DNA of 64,000 nucleotides, from contig CAJTCY010000001.1 of the NCBI GenBank assembly GCA_910575075.1, positions 144,702 to 208,701 on the forward strand, read 5' to 3'. The DNA is from Lachnospiraceae bacterium (GTDB lineage: Bacteria > Bacillota > Clostridia > Lachnospirales > Lachnospiraceae). Position numbers and translations under genes: made by a program. The notes beneath the pieces are model-generated. The model saw only the letters and a list, made by a program, of their open reading frames with translations. It did no database searches and was not told where the DNA came from. Positions within the stretch are counted from its first letter, which is position 1. Each line of letters begins with the position of its first letter. Positions 1-7,933 of this stretch are shown one piece after another.

Positions 1-432
1 ACGTTTCGCCCGGTAAAAGTGGAGCAGGTGCAGGAACATCATATGCATTCAGAGTATTTCCAGTTGGATGAAAAAGCGGCGGAAATTATCAATGAGACGA
101 AAAGAAGGGGCGGCAGAGTGGTATGTGTAGGAACCACAAGCTGCCGTACCGTAGAATCTGCGGCGGCAAAGCTGAGAGAAGAAAATGTCTCCGGGGAAGG
201 CAGTCAAACTTGGGTCAGACCCTGCAGCGGCTGGACGGACATTTTTATCTATCCAGGGTATCAATTTCAGATATTGGATGCATTGATCACGAATTTTCAT
301 CTGCCGGAATCTACCCTGGTAATGCTGGTGGCGGCGCTCGCCGGGCGAGAGCGGATTCTCAGAGCCTATGAGACGGCAGTTGAGGAAGAGTATCGCTTTT
401 TCAGTTTCGGAGATGCTATGCTCGTGATATGA
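1..432 (+). CDS. queA: QueA, tRNA preQ1 ribosyltransferase-isomerase, 3' part
   Basis: S-adenosylmethionine:tRNA ribosyltransferase-isomerase transfers and isomerises the ribosyl group of SAM onto preQ1-tRNA to form epoxyqueuosine, in the cytoplasm. Only the last 143 codons are in the window; the reading frame is open from base 1. Family signatures visible are TFRPVKVE and EHHMHSE at the left edge, [11 protein letters not shown] near the middle, the [11 protein letters not shown] segment and the terminal FFSFGDAML that ends almost all QueA proteins. The C-terminus is therefore complete and the 5' end is cut only by the window. The next gene starts 17 bases downstream on the same strand but is not functionally related. 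Confidence is high. Confidence 0.95.
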   Translation, partial: TFRPVKVEQVQEHHMHSEYFQLDEKAAEIINETKRRGGRVVCVGTTSCRTVESAAAKLREENVSGEGSQTWVRPCSGWTDIFIYPGYQFQILDALITNFHLPESTLVMLVAALAGRERILRAYETAVEEEYRFFSFGDAMLVI

Positions 433-449
433 TTCAGTGAGGTGAGCCA

Positions 450-1358
450 ATGAAAATTGAGCGGATGATTGGAATTTTGTCAATTCTTTTACAGCGGGAC
501 AAGGTGACAGCGCCCTATCTTGCAGAGAAATTTGAGGTTTCCCGCCGTACCATCCATCGGGATATTGATGCTCTCTGCGCTGCGGGTATTCCTCTTGTTA
601 CGGAGCCGGGACAAAACGGCGGCGTCTCTATCATGGAGGGCTATAAAATTGACAGAACATTACTGAGTACTTCAGATATGCAGGCTATTTTGGCAGGGCT
701 TCGGAGTTTGGACAGTGTAAGCGGTACCAACCGTTATGCCAGTCTAATGGAAAAGCTGTCGGTGGGCGCTTCCAATTTGCTTGCAGGCGACGCGCATATC
801 TTGATTGATCTTTCTTCCTGGTATAAAGATTCTTTGTCTCCTAAAATAGAGCTGCTGCATGATGCGATTCTGACTGGGCGCAAGATTTCCTTTGCTTATT
901 TTGCACCCGGAGGAGAAACGGAACGGACGGTTGAGCCGTATGACCTTATTTTCCAGTGGTCAAACTGGTATCTGTGGTGCTGGTGTGAGATACGGGAAGA
1001 TTTCCGGCTGTTTAAGCTGAGACGGATGACAAACCTGCAGGCAGGAGACCTATTTGAAAAACGTACCGCTCCGCTTCCTGATTTATCTCCCGCTCATATG
1101 TTTCCCAATTTGTACCAGGTAACAGCAAAGATCAAGCCCCAGTACAAGTGGCGGCTGATGGAAGAATATGGTCCGGAGAGCTTTACTGTCCAGCCAGATG
1201 GAACCTTGTTGTTTACATTTGGATTTACAGATAAAACAAGCATTATCGGGTGGATTATCTCTTTTGGCGGAGGCGCTGAACTTTTGGAACCGGCGGAGCT
1301 TCGCCAGGATATTTTATTATTTGCGGAGGAAATCCGACAAAAATATCTGCAATCATGA
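450..1358 (+). CDS. HTH-WYL domain transcriptional regulator (YafY/PafC-like)
   Basis: A 302-residue DNA-binding regulator. Residues 1-60 form an HTH_11 winged helix (RRTIHRDIDAL recognition helix). Residues about 140-220 carry a WYL domain, with the motif in NWYLWCWCE followed by FRLFKLRRM. WYL domains bind nucleic acid or small ligands and often control stress or defence genes. The start ATG follows GTGAG with good spacing. It lies just upstream of two small-molecule-binding proteins (1422-2805) on the same strand, which suggests it controls them; that link is inference. No transmembrane segment or enzymatic domain is seen. Confidence 0.88.
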   Translation: MKIERMIGILSILLQRDKVTAPYLAEKFEVSRRTIHRDIDALCAAGIPLVTEPGQNGGVSIMEGYKIDRTLLSTSDMQAILAGLRSLDSVSGTNRYASLMEKLSVGASNLLAGDAHILIDLSSWYKDSLSPKIELLHDAILTGRKISFAYFAPGGETERTVEPYDLIFQWSNWYLWCWCEIREDFRLFKLRRMTNLQAGDLFEKRTAPLPDLSPAHMFPNLYQVTAKIKPQYKWRLMEEYGPESFTVQPDGTLLFTFGFTDKTSIIGWIISFGGGAELLEPAELRQDILLFAEEIRQKYLQS

Positions 1359-1421
1359 CATACAGATGTCATGGTTGTTTTGCTAGAATAAGACTATCAA
1401 ATGAAAGGATGGTCTTATGAA

Positions 1422-2177
1422 ATGAAATATGAAATTGTTACTTTACAGGAAAAAATTGCTGTGGGCGTGTCAGCCCGGACAAATAATTTATCCCCTGACG
1501 CAGGCGCCGTAATCGGCGGCTTGTGGAATCAATTTTTTAATCAGGGAGTATATGCCTCCATTCCGCACAAGAAAAATGAAAAAGCTCTGGGCATTTATAC
1601 CAATTATGCCAAAGATGAACAGGCAGATTATACAGCCATGGCTGCCTGTGAAACTACGGAAGAGCCTGAGGGAGAGCAATATGCTGTCTGCCGGATTCCT
1701 GCCGGCCGTTATGCGAAATTTATCGTTCACGGAGATATGGTTCAGGCGGTTGCAGAAGCGTGGCAGGAAATCTGGCAGATGGACTTGCCCAGAGCATTTC
1801 AATGTGATTTTGAGGAATACCAGAATGATTCCATGGACCACGCAGAAATTCATATTTATGTGGGGCTGATTCCAGAAGGGAAAGCACGGATCGAGTCCAG
1901 ATGCGGAATCTTATGCAGTGAATGTGCCTATCGTGAGCAAATGGGGTGCAAGGGATGCGTACATATACAAAAGCCTTTTTGGGGAGAGGTTTGTCCGGTG
2001 AAGGCATGCAGTGAAGAAAAAGGGCAGGAACATTGCGGACAATGCCAAGATTTTCCCTGTGACATTCTGCATCAATTCGCTTATGATGAAAAGCAGGGAG
2101 ATAACGGAAAACGGATAGAACAGTGTAAAGTCTGGAAAAGCCTAAAAAGCGGAAGAAGGAATAGCAATGGCGTTTGA
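1422..2177 (+). CDS. Cass2/GyrI-like effector-binding domain fused to a cysteine-rich DUF3795 domain
   Basis: A 251-residue two-domain protein. The first ~150 residues are an AraC-type effector-binding (GyrI/Cass2-like) domain of the kind that binds drugs and other hydrophobic small molecules. The rest is DUF3795, with cysteines in CGILCSECAY, GCKGC, CPVKAC, CGQC and FPC, which probably bind metal. An in-frame ATG at 1401 exists but has no ribosome-binding site; AAAGGATGG at 1404-1412 sits correctly for the ATG at 1422, so I chose that. The stop overlaps the next gene by 11 bases, so the two are translationally coupled. Function is inferred from domains only. Confidence 0.85.
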   Translation: MKYEIVTLQEKIAVGVSARTNNLSPDAGAVIGGLWNQFFNQGVYASIPHKKNEKALGIYTNYAKDEQADYTAMAACETTEEPEGEQYAVCRIPAGRYAKFIVHGDMVQAVAEAWQEIWQMDLPRAFQCDFEEYQNDSMDHAEIHIYVGLIPEGKARIESRCGILCSECAYREQMGCKGCVHIQKPFWGEVCPVKACSEEKGQEHCGQCQDFPCDILHQFAYDEKQGDNGKRIEQCKVWKSLKSGRRNSNGV

Positions 2178-2805
2178 TTATAAAAAGGAATATAAAGAGT
2201 TTTATCTGCCGAAGAATAAGCCGGGGCTGGTCACTGTGCCGTCCATGAATTTTATTGCCGTTCGCGGCAAGGGCAATCCCAACGAAGAGGGAGGCGCATA
2301 CAAGCAGTCCATTGGTCTGCTTTATGGCATTGCTTTTACAATCAAAATGAGCAAGAAAGGCGAGCATCGCATGAAAGGGTACTTTGATTATGTTGTGCCG
2401 CCTCTGGAAGGGCTATGGTGGCAGGAGGGAGTGAAAGGCGTTGATTATTCCCGCAAAGATACGTTTGAGTGGATTTCTATGATCCGTCTGCCAGAGTTTG
2501 TGACCAGAGAAGAATTTGATTGGGCAATAGCGGAAGCCACCCAAAAGAAGAAAACAGATTATTCGAAGGTAGAATTTTTGACATATGAGGAAGGATTGTG
2601 TGTGCAATGTATGCATATCGGTCCTTATGATAAGGAACCTGCAACCATAAAAGCTATGGATAATTTTGCCAATGAACAGGGGTATCTGCTGGATATGGAA
2701 GGCTCCCGTCGCCATCATGAGATTTATTTGAGCGATGTGCGCAGATGCAGGGCAGAGAACCTAAAGACAGTGATTCGCCATCCTGTGGCAGCTGAAAAGG
2801 AATGA
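2167..2805 (+). CDS. GyrI-like small-molecule-binding protein, probable cyclopropanoid hydrolase type
   Basis: A 212-residue protein of the GyrI-like domain superfamily. The opening segment (YKEFYLPKNKPGLVTVPSM, then RGKGNPNEEGGAY) is characteristic of the stand-alone Lin2189-like group; some members of it hydrolyse cyclopropanoid genotoxins such as yatakemycin and CC-1065. Further family residues are PLEGLWW, RLPEFVT and CMHIGPYDKE. No HTH or membrane segment is present, so it acts alone in the cytoplasm. It overlaps the Cass2/DUF3795 gene and is followed by a strong terminator. The family assignment is good; the substrate here is unknown. Confidence 0.85.
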   Translation: MAFDYKKEYKEFYLPKNKPGLVTVPSMNFIAVRGKGNPNEEGGAYKQSIGLLYGIAFTIKMSKKGEHRMKGYFDYVVPPLEGLWWQEGVKGVDYSRKDTFEWISMIRLPEFVTREEFDWAIAEATQKKKTDYSKVEFLTYEEGLCVQCMHIGPYDKEPATIKAMDNFANEQGYLLDMEGSRRHHEIYLSDVRRCRAENLKTVIRHPVAAEKE

Positions 2806-2836
2806 AATTATTCGTTCGGCAACTTTCGGCAGTTTC

Positions 2837-2878
2837 AAAAAAACCGGTCTTACAGTAATTTGTAGGATCGGTTTTTTT
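2837..2878 (+). terminator. Rho-independent terminator after the GyrI-like gene
   Basis: A 17-bp stem (arms 2837-2853 and 2862-2878, pairing apart from two G-U wobbles) encloses an 8-base loop and ends in seven T residues. The A-rich left arm makes it work in both directions. It separates the 450-2805 cluster from the next transcription unit. Confidence 0.9.
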
Positions 2879-2970
2879 ATTTGAGAATTTTTATTCTTTC
2901 AATTGAAAGGTGATTGGCAGGCGGTTTGGTAATATAAGGAAATTAATTGGAAAAAAATGGAAAAAATTTA

Positions 2971-2999
2971 TTGAGGTAGAAACATAGAAGTAGTATAAT
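2971..2999 (+). promoter_or_regulatory. Sigma-A type promoter of ibrA-ibrB
   Basis: TTGAGG at 2971-2976 and a perfect TATAAT at 2994-2999 are separated by 17 bases. The start of the IbrA-like gene is about 60 bases downstream. Confidence 0.6.
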
Positions 3000-3058
3000 A
3001 AATGATAGCGGCAAATTTAGTTGACAGAATACAGAAGACAAGAAGGTGATATTACAGA

Positions 3059-4375
3059 ATGGTACGACAATACCAGGAAGAAAATGTATATGAAGCGCTT
3101 CAAAGGCGTTTTCATTTTTTGTTTCAGGAATTTGAGAATATCTATGTTTCTTTCAGTGGTGGAAAAGACAGTGGATTGCTGTTGAATTTGCTGCTGGATT
3201 TTAAGCGGGAGTATTATCCAAATCGCATGGTTGGTTTGTTTCATCAGGATTTTGAAGCACAATACAGCATGACAACAGAATATGTAGAAAGGATTTTTCA
3301 GAATCTGGAAGGGGAAATGGATTTGTATTGGGTATGCCTTCCTATGGCGGCGAGGACATCGCTGAGCAGTTATGAAATGTACTGGTATCCCTGGGATGAT
3401 ACGAAACGGGATATCTGGGTACGCCCTATGCCCAATCATCCGTATATTATTAATTTGAAGAATCCATTTCATCATTATCGTTATAAAATGCCTCAGGAGG
3501 ACCTGGCAAAACAGTTCAGCAGGTTTTATAAAGAGCAGCACAGAAGGGGCAAGACGGTTTGTCTGCTGGGAATGAGGGCGGAAGAGTCTTTACAGCGTTA
3601 CAGTGGATTTTTACATAAAAAATATGGTTATGAAGGGGAATGCTGGATCACTAAACAGTTTAAAGATGTGTGGTGTGCATCTCCTCTTTATGATTGGACA
3701 AATAACGATGTCTGGGCGGCATATTATAAGTTTGGGTATGAATATAATAAATTATATGATTTGTACTATAAAGCAGGGTTAACCCCCAGTCAGATGCGGG
3801 TGGCGTCTCCGTTTAATGAATATGCCAAGGACAGCCTAAATCTTTATCGGGTGATTGATCCTGAAATGTGGACAAAATTGGTAGGAAGGGTGCGGGGAGC
3901 AAATTTTACTTCCGTTTATGCCCGCACAAAAGCCATGGGATATCGGAATATTTCTTTGCCTGAAGGGCATACCTGGGAGTCCTATACGAAATTTCTTCTG
4001 GATACACTTCCTGTACGGATTCGGAATAATTATGTCAAGAAATTCCGAACCTCTATTAAATTTTGGCATGAGACAGGGGGAGGACTGCCAGAAGAAACGA
4101 TTCAGGAACTGTTGGATCATGGATATAAGATTCAGCGGAATGGGATTTCAAATTATACAATCAATAAGAATGCCAGAGTGATATTTGTAGGAAAAATACC
4201 AGATCATACAGATGACATTAAATCTACCAAGGATATTCCGAGCTGGAAGAGAATGTGTTACTGTATTTTGAAAAATGATCATATCTGCAGGTTTATGGGG
4301 TTTGGCATGTCCAGAAAAGAGCAGGAGCAGATTGATCTTATACGAAAGAAGTACGGAGGATTTGTAAATGAATGA
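3059..4375 (+). CDS. ibrA: IbrA-like protein: PAPS reductase/ATP-pyrophosphatase fold with DUF3440
   Basis: A 438-residue protein. Near residues 30-45 is the PP-loop SFSGGKDSG that binds ATP/PAPS in adenylyl-sulfate-type enzymes. The following region (LFHQDFEAQY, GMRAEESLQRY, LYDWTNNDVWAAY) matches the PAPS-reductase family. The C-terminal half, including SPFNEYAKDSLNLYRVIDPEMW, is DUF3440. Assimilatory CysH has a C-terminal redox motif ECGLH that is absent here, so this is not a sulfate-assimilation enzyme. In E. coli the homologous IbrA acts with IbrB to activate eib genes; the chemistry is not established. The gene overlaps ibrB by 8 bases and shares a promoter with it. Confidence 0.85.
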   Translation: MVRQYQEENVYEALQRRFHFLFQEFENIYVSFSGGKDSGLLLNLLLDFKREYYPNRMVGLFHQDFEAQYSMTTEYVERIFQNLEGEMDLYWVCLPMAARTSLSSYEMYWYPWDDTKRDIWVRPMPNHPYIINLKNPFHHYRYKMPQEDLAKQFSRFYKEQHRRGKTVCLLGMRAEESLQRYSGFLHKKYGYEGECWITKQFKDVWCASPLYDWTNNDVWAAYYKFGYEYNKLYDLYYKAGLTPSQMRVASPFNEYAKDSLNLYRVIDPEMWTKLVGRVRGANFTSVYARTKAMGYRNISLPEGHTWESYTKFLLDTLPVRIRNNYVKKFRTSIKFWHETGGGLPEETIQELLDHGYKIQRNGISNYTINKNARVIFVGKIPDHTDDIKSTKDIPSWKRMCYCILKNDHICRFMGFGMSRKEQEQIDLIRKKYGGFVNE

Positions 4376-4970
4376 TATTGTATACAAAAGCCCTGCATAT
4401 CAGGTGATTTCGGTGCCTGTAGAAAAGATAGTACCAAATACATATAATCCCAATGCAGTTGCACCGCCGGAAATGCGGCTGTTATATGACAGTATCAAAG
4501 AAGATGGTTATACCATGCCAATTGTCTGCTATTATTCAAAGGCACAGGATGTCTATGTGATTGTGGATGGTTTTCATCGTTATCGGATTATGCTGGATCA
4601 TAAAGATATTTACCAGCGGGAAAATGGAAAGCTTCCGGTGACAGTCATTGATAAACCCCTTTCAAACCGTATGGCAAGTACCATAAGGCATAATCGGGCA
4701 AGAGGCAGCCATGATGTGGATTTGATGAGTAATATTGTAAAAGAACTGCACACGATTGGCAGATCAGATGCTTGGATTTCCAAACACATGGGAATGAGCC
4801 GGGATGAAATTCTGCGTTTGAAACAGATTACTGGTTTGACAGAACTTTTCCGTGATGTGAAATTTGGGCAGGCGTGGAAACCAGTGGAAGAATTGGAAGT
4901 ACAGAAAATAAAAGAACAGGAAGAAAAATTGCCTCAAGATATGGAGGATGTGAAGAATACGGAAGAATAA
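4368..4970 (+). CDS. ibrB: IbrB-like ParB/sulfiredoxin-fold protein
   Basis: A 200-residue protein with a ParB-like N-terminal nuclease fold at residues ~10-100: VSVPVEKIVPNTYNPN-type start, IVDGFHRYRIM, then LSNRMASTIRHNRARGSH. The C-terminal part is short and charged, and a helix-turn-helix-like stretch DAWISKHMGMSRDEILRLKQI is visible. The start ATG lies inside the end of ibrA. ParB-like folds bind or hydrolyse CTP or act as nucleases; which applies here is unknown. Pairing with IbrA supports a joint complex. No partition site or parA is nearby, so chromosome partition is unlikely. Confidence 0.85.
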   Translation: MNDIVYKSPAYQVISVPVEKIVPNTYNPNAVAPPEMRLLYDSIKEDGYTMPIVCYYSKAQDVYVIVDGFHRYRIMLDHKDIYQRENGKLPVTVIDKPLSNRMASTIRHNRARGSHDVDLMSNIVKELHTIGRSDAWISKHMGMSRDEILRLKQITGLTELFRDVKFGQAWKPVEELEVQKIKEQEEKLPQDMEDVKNTEE

Positions 4971-5038
4971 TAAAAGAGAGCAGATGGCAATAGCCAGCGG
5001 TATATTTGTATTTTACATTGACTGTTGGATCTCCTGAG

Positions 5039-5210
5039 GTCTGGCAGTCGCACGAATATATGCACCTGTTAAAAGGTTTACCTTACAGAGCAAAATAATA
5101 TGCACAAAAATTATCTTGTAAAACTAGATTTTTAAGATGATTTTTGTGCATATTGTTTTGTTGCTTTACTGCAAGAGCTTTGGAATGAATATTTGAGTAC
5201 GGCAGCTTCG
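5039..5210. repeat. Copy A of a dispersed imperfect-palindrome repeat
   Basis: The 315-base gap between ibrB and aroA holds one large imperfect palindrome. Its core stem is 27 bp (5091-5117 with 5134-5160, 25 matches), built around TGCACAAAAA / TTTTTGTGCA. Weaker outer arms run out to about 5039 and 5210. The same layout and sequence recur at 36178-36362 and 61069-61203. On the minus strand the core can terminate transcription leaving aroA. No gene is seen in the gap. Confidence 0.75.
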
Positions 5211-5285
5211 CTATGGTAAAAACAATTATCGCACTGCTGCAAGGAAAATGATTCTGCGGCTTCACTGCAAAAAACAAAATATGGA

Positions 5286-6596
5286 CTATTTTGCGAGGCA
5301 GAGAATATCATTATAAAAGGATGGATAAGAGATGTCAGCGCAGTTTTTGTCATCCAGAGTGGTTTCACCAGAAGCATTCAGTCCTGCTACCGTAAAGGCC
5401 ATGGCAATCCGGTGGTCCTGACAGGTATGGATATGAGCGCTGTGCAGTGGTTTTCCGCCTTCAATTATCATGCCATCTTCGGTTGGTACAATAGAGCCTC
5501 CCATTGCTCTTAAGTTTTCAGTAACTACCGCAATTCGGTCTGATTCCTTCACTTTCAGTTCCTCAGCGTTCTGGATGACGGTTTTTCCTTCTGCAAATGC
5601 TGCCATCACCGCAATGACAGGAATTTCGTCAATAAGAGTGGGAATCAGGTTTCCTCCTATTGTTGTGCCATGGAGACTGCTGCTTTTTACCAGAATATCT
5701 GCTACCGGCTCTCCTGAAATGAGTCGTTCATTTAATAATTTCACATTTCCGCCCATAGAAAGAGCTACGGTGAGGATACCGCTGCGGGTGGGGTTAATAC
5801 CTGTATTTTGAATTAGAATTTCTGAATGAGGAGTGATGAGCCCCAGAGCAATAAAATATGCTGCAGAAGAAATATCTCCTGGCACCTGTATCTTTTGACC
5901 ATGCAGTATGGGTTCTGGTTCTATGGAAACAGTGGTGCCGGCAGATGTTAACTGGGCTCCGAAAGCAGACAGCATCAGTTCTGTGTGGTTTCTGGATAAC
6001 ACAGGTTCCGTTACGCTGGTTTTGCTGTCAGCATACAGCCCTGCCAGCAGGACAGAGGATTTTACCTGTGCGGAGGCAACTGGAGATTGATAATGTATGC
6101 CTTGCAGACATTTGCCATGTATGGTAAAAGGAGCACAACCGGAATCGGAAGGCTTTCGGCTGGCAGGGAAAGAATCTCTGTCCCAGCACTGGAATTCTGC
6201 ACCCATCTGCGATAGTGGTGTAAAAATGCGTCTCATAGGACGCTTCCTGATAGAATGGTCGCCGTCCAGTGTGGTTTCAAAAGATTGTCCGGCCAGAATT
6301 CCGGAAATCAGCCGGGTAGTGGTTCCGCTGTTTCCGACATTCAACACCTGGGAAGGAGCTGACAGACCATGGAGGCCATTTCCACGAATCAGAACGCTGG
6401 AACCAGTGTTTTCAATAGAGACTCCAAGTTTCTGAAAGCAGGAAATGGTTGAGAGACAGTCTGCGCCCTGCAGGAAGTTGGTAATTTCTGTCATGCCATT
6501 GGAGATGGCGCCGAACATAATACCTCTATGAGAAATGGATTTGTCACCAGGAACAGATAATTCCCCGTGAAAAGTATAGTTGTTTGTAATTTTCAT
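5286..6596 (-). CDS. aroA: 3-phosphoshikimate 1-carboxyvinyltransferase (EPSP synthase)
   Basis: The sixth step of the shikimate pathway: joins shikimate-3-phosphate and phosphoenolpyruvate. At 436 residues it has the family's usual length. Visible motifs are PGDKSISHRG (residues ~16-25), NVGNSGTTTRLISG, the SAQVKSSVLLAGLYA segment and the DHRIAMAF motif near the C-terminus. A GAGGT ribosome-binding site precedes the ATG. It follows tyrA by 18 bases on the same strand, forming a two-gene aromatic amino acid operon. Active-site residues expected for the family appear intact. Confidence 0.97.
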   Translation of the reverse strand: MKITNNYTFHGELSVPGDKSISHRGIMFGAISNGMTEITNFLQGADCLSTISCFQKLGVSIENTGSSVLIRGNGLHGLSAPSQVLNVGNSGTTTRLISGILAGQSFETTLDGDHSIRKRPMRRIFTPLSQMGAEFQCWDRDSFPASRKPSDSGCAPFTIHGKCLQGIHYQSPVASAQVKSSVLLAGLYADSKTSVTEPVLSRNHTELMLSAFGAQLTSAGTTVSIEPEPILHGQKIQVPGDISSAAYFIALGLITPHSEILIQNTGINPTRSGILTVALSMGGNVKLLNERLISGEPVADILVKSSSLHGTTIGGNLIPTLIDEIPVIAVMAAFAEGKTVIQNAEELKVKESDRIAVVTENLRAMGGSIVPTEDGMIIEGGKPLHSAHIHTCQDHRIAMAFTVAGLNASGETTLDDKNCADISYPSFYNDILCLAK

Positions 6597-6614
6597 AGCA
6601 GTTACCTCAATTCC

Positions 6615-7712
6615 TTATCGTTCATATACTGTGTATTGGCAGTCACGCAGTAACTTTACTGCCTTGTTTCTTGTTTTTTCATCATAAAACTCTATATGCA
6701 GTACGCCGTCCTCAAATTCCCGGTTATGAATAATTCCAATATTTTTAATGCTGATATTCTGTTGGGAGAGAATGGTTGCAAGCGCAGCGATCCCTCCTGT
6801 CTCATCGATCATATCGCAGTAAATTTCAAACACCTTTGGGAGCGAACCAGAAGTAGTGATGGTAATGGAGTCCCGATAATCTTTGGCAGTCAGGAAGAAA
6901 TCAAACAGCTCCTGGCCGCGGCCAGAAGAAATTCGGTCTCTCGTATTTTCAAGCGAATGAATGAACAGATTGATTAGTTTTATGATCTGTTCCTGATTGG
7001 TAAGGCAGATTTGCTGCCACATAACAGGAGATGAGGAAGCAATTCTGGTGATGTCTTTGAAACCTCCGGCTGCCACATGCTTCATGGTTTCCGTGTCATT
7101 GTCAATATCTTTTACCAGATTCACCAGACTGGAAGCCAGAATATGAGGCAGGTGACTGATCGAGGCAGTGATAAAATCATGTTCTTCATAGTCCATGACC
7201 ATAGTAATGGCGCCAAGAGAGGCGATGAATTCCTGAAATTTCTGTACGGTTTCTGTCCGTGTGTCAGGAGATGGAGTAAGAATATAATATGCATTCTCCA
7301 AAAGATAGGAAGTTGCATGTTCGTAACCGCTTTTTTCGGAGCCTGTCATTGGGTGGCCTCCAATAAAGTAGGGAGAAATCCGAGTCCGGGAAATTTCACG
7401 GTGGATGGAAGTTTTTACGCTGCCAACATCTGTAATGATGCAGTCTTCACCTGCAAAAGCAGAAAGTTTTGTGAGAAATTCGGAATTTTTCTGTACGGGC
7501 GCACATAAAAAAATGTACCTGCATTTTGCGAAATCTTCAGATAGTTCCTCAAACCCCTCAGAAATCACCTGTTCTTTAACGGCAAGCTTCAATGCGTCTG
7601 TGTCTATATCGTATGCAATCAATGTAATCTGTGGGTGGATTCGGTGAATTGTTTTGGCGATGGAACCTCCAATGAGACCAAGGCCGATAAAACCAATTTT
7701 TTCAGGTTTCAT
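6615..7712 (-). CDS. tyrA: Prephenate dehydrogenase with C-terminal ACT domain
   Basis: Oxidatively decarboxylates prephenate to 4-hydroxyphenylpyruvate for tyrosine synthesis, using NAD(P). The 365-residue protein opens with a Rossmann motif GLGLIGGSIAK, has the family's GGHPMTGSEKSGYEHA active-site segment near residues 125-145, and SHLPHILASSL. Residues ~295-365 form an ACT domain (GGIAALATILSQ), a usual site for tyrosine feedback. An AGGAGG site precedes the ATG, and a consensus-like promoter lies 50-80 bases upstream. It leads the tyrA-aroA operon. Confidence 0.95.
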   Translation of the reverse strand: MKPEKIGFIGLGLIGGSIAKTIHRIHPQITLIAYDIDTDALKLAVKEQVISEGFEELSEDFAKCRYIFLCAPVQKNSEFLTKLSAFAGEDCIITDVGSVKTSIHREISRTRISPYFIGGHPMTGSEKSGYEHATSYLLENAYYILTPSPDTRTETVQKFQEFIASLGAITMVMDYEEHDFITASISHLPHILASSLVNLVKDIDNDTETMKHVAAGGFKDITRIASSSPVMWQQICLTNQEQIIKLINLFIHSLENTRDRISSGRGQELFDFFLTAKDYRDSITITTSGSLPKVFEIYCDMIDETGGIAALATILSQQNISIKNIGIIHNREFEDGVLHIEFYDEKTRNKAVKLLRDCQYTVYER

Positions 7713-7762
7713 AACGTCCTCCTGAATATGTAATTAAGTACGCTGTGTACTTGTCTTTACTT

Positions 7763-7791
7763 ATCGTAAGGGAAAAATGCAGAAAAGTCAA
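7763..7791 (-). promoter_or_regulatory. Promoter of tyrA-aroA
   Basis: Read on the minus strand: TTGACT (complement of 7786-7791) and TACGAT (complement of 7763-7768) with a 17-base spacer. It is placed about 50 bases before the tyrA start. Confidence 0.6.
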
Positions 7792-7867
7792 CTGTCAGCA
7801 TTCTTAAATATCAAATGGGGAAAACGGGAAGAGGAATAAAAAGGTTTGTAAAAAATGAATAAAAAGG

Positions 7868-7896
7868 TTGTAAAATTTTCTGATTTTTAGTAGAAT
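7868..7896 (+). promoter_or_regulatory. Promoter of the EF-G-like gene
   Basis: TTGTAA at 7868-7873 and TAGAAT at 7891-7896 with a 17-base spacer, followed by a GGAGGA ribosome-binding site at 7921. It is divergent from the tyrA promoter. Confidence 0.5.
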
Positions 7897-7933
7897 ATAA
7901 ACATCGAATAAACTTGTATTGGAGGATGGCATT

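Noticed and set aside
3059-4375. Assimilatory PAPS reductase (cysH)
   Set aside because: The redox motif ECGLH at the C-terminus is missing and a DUF3440 region follows; the partner is ParB-like, not a sulfite reductase.
4368-4970. Chromosome-partition ParB
   Set aside because: It is short, lacks a ParA neighbour and a parS palindrome, and is coupled to the IbrA-like gene.
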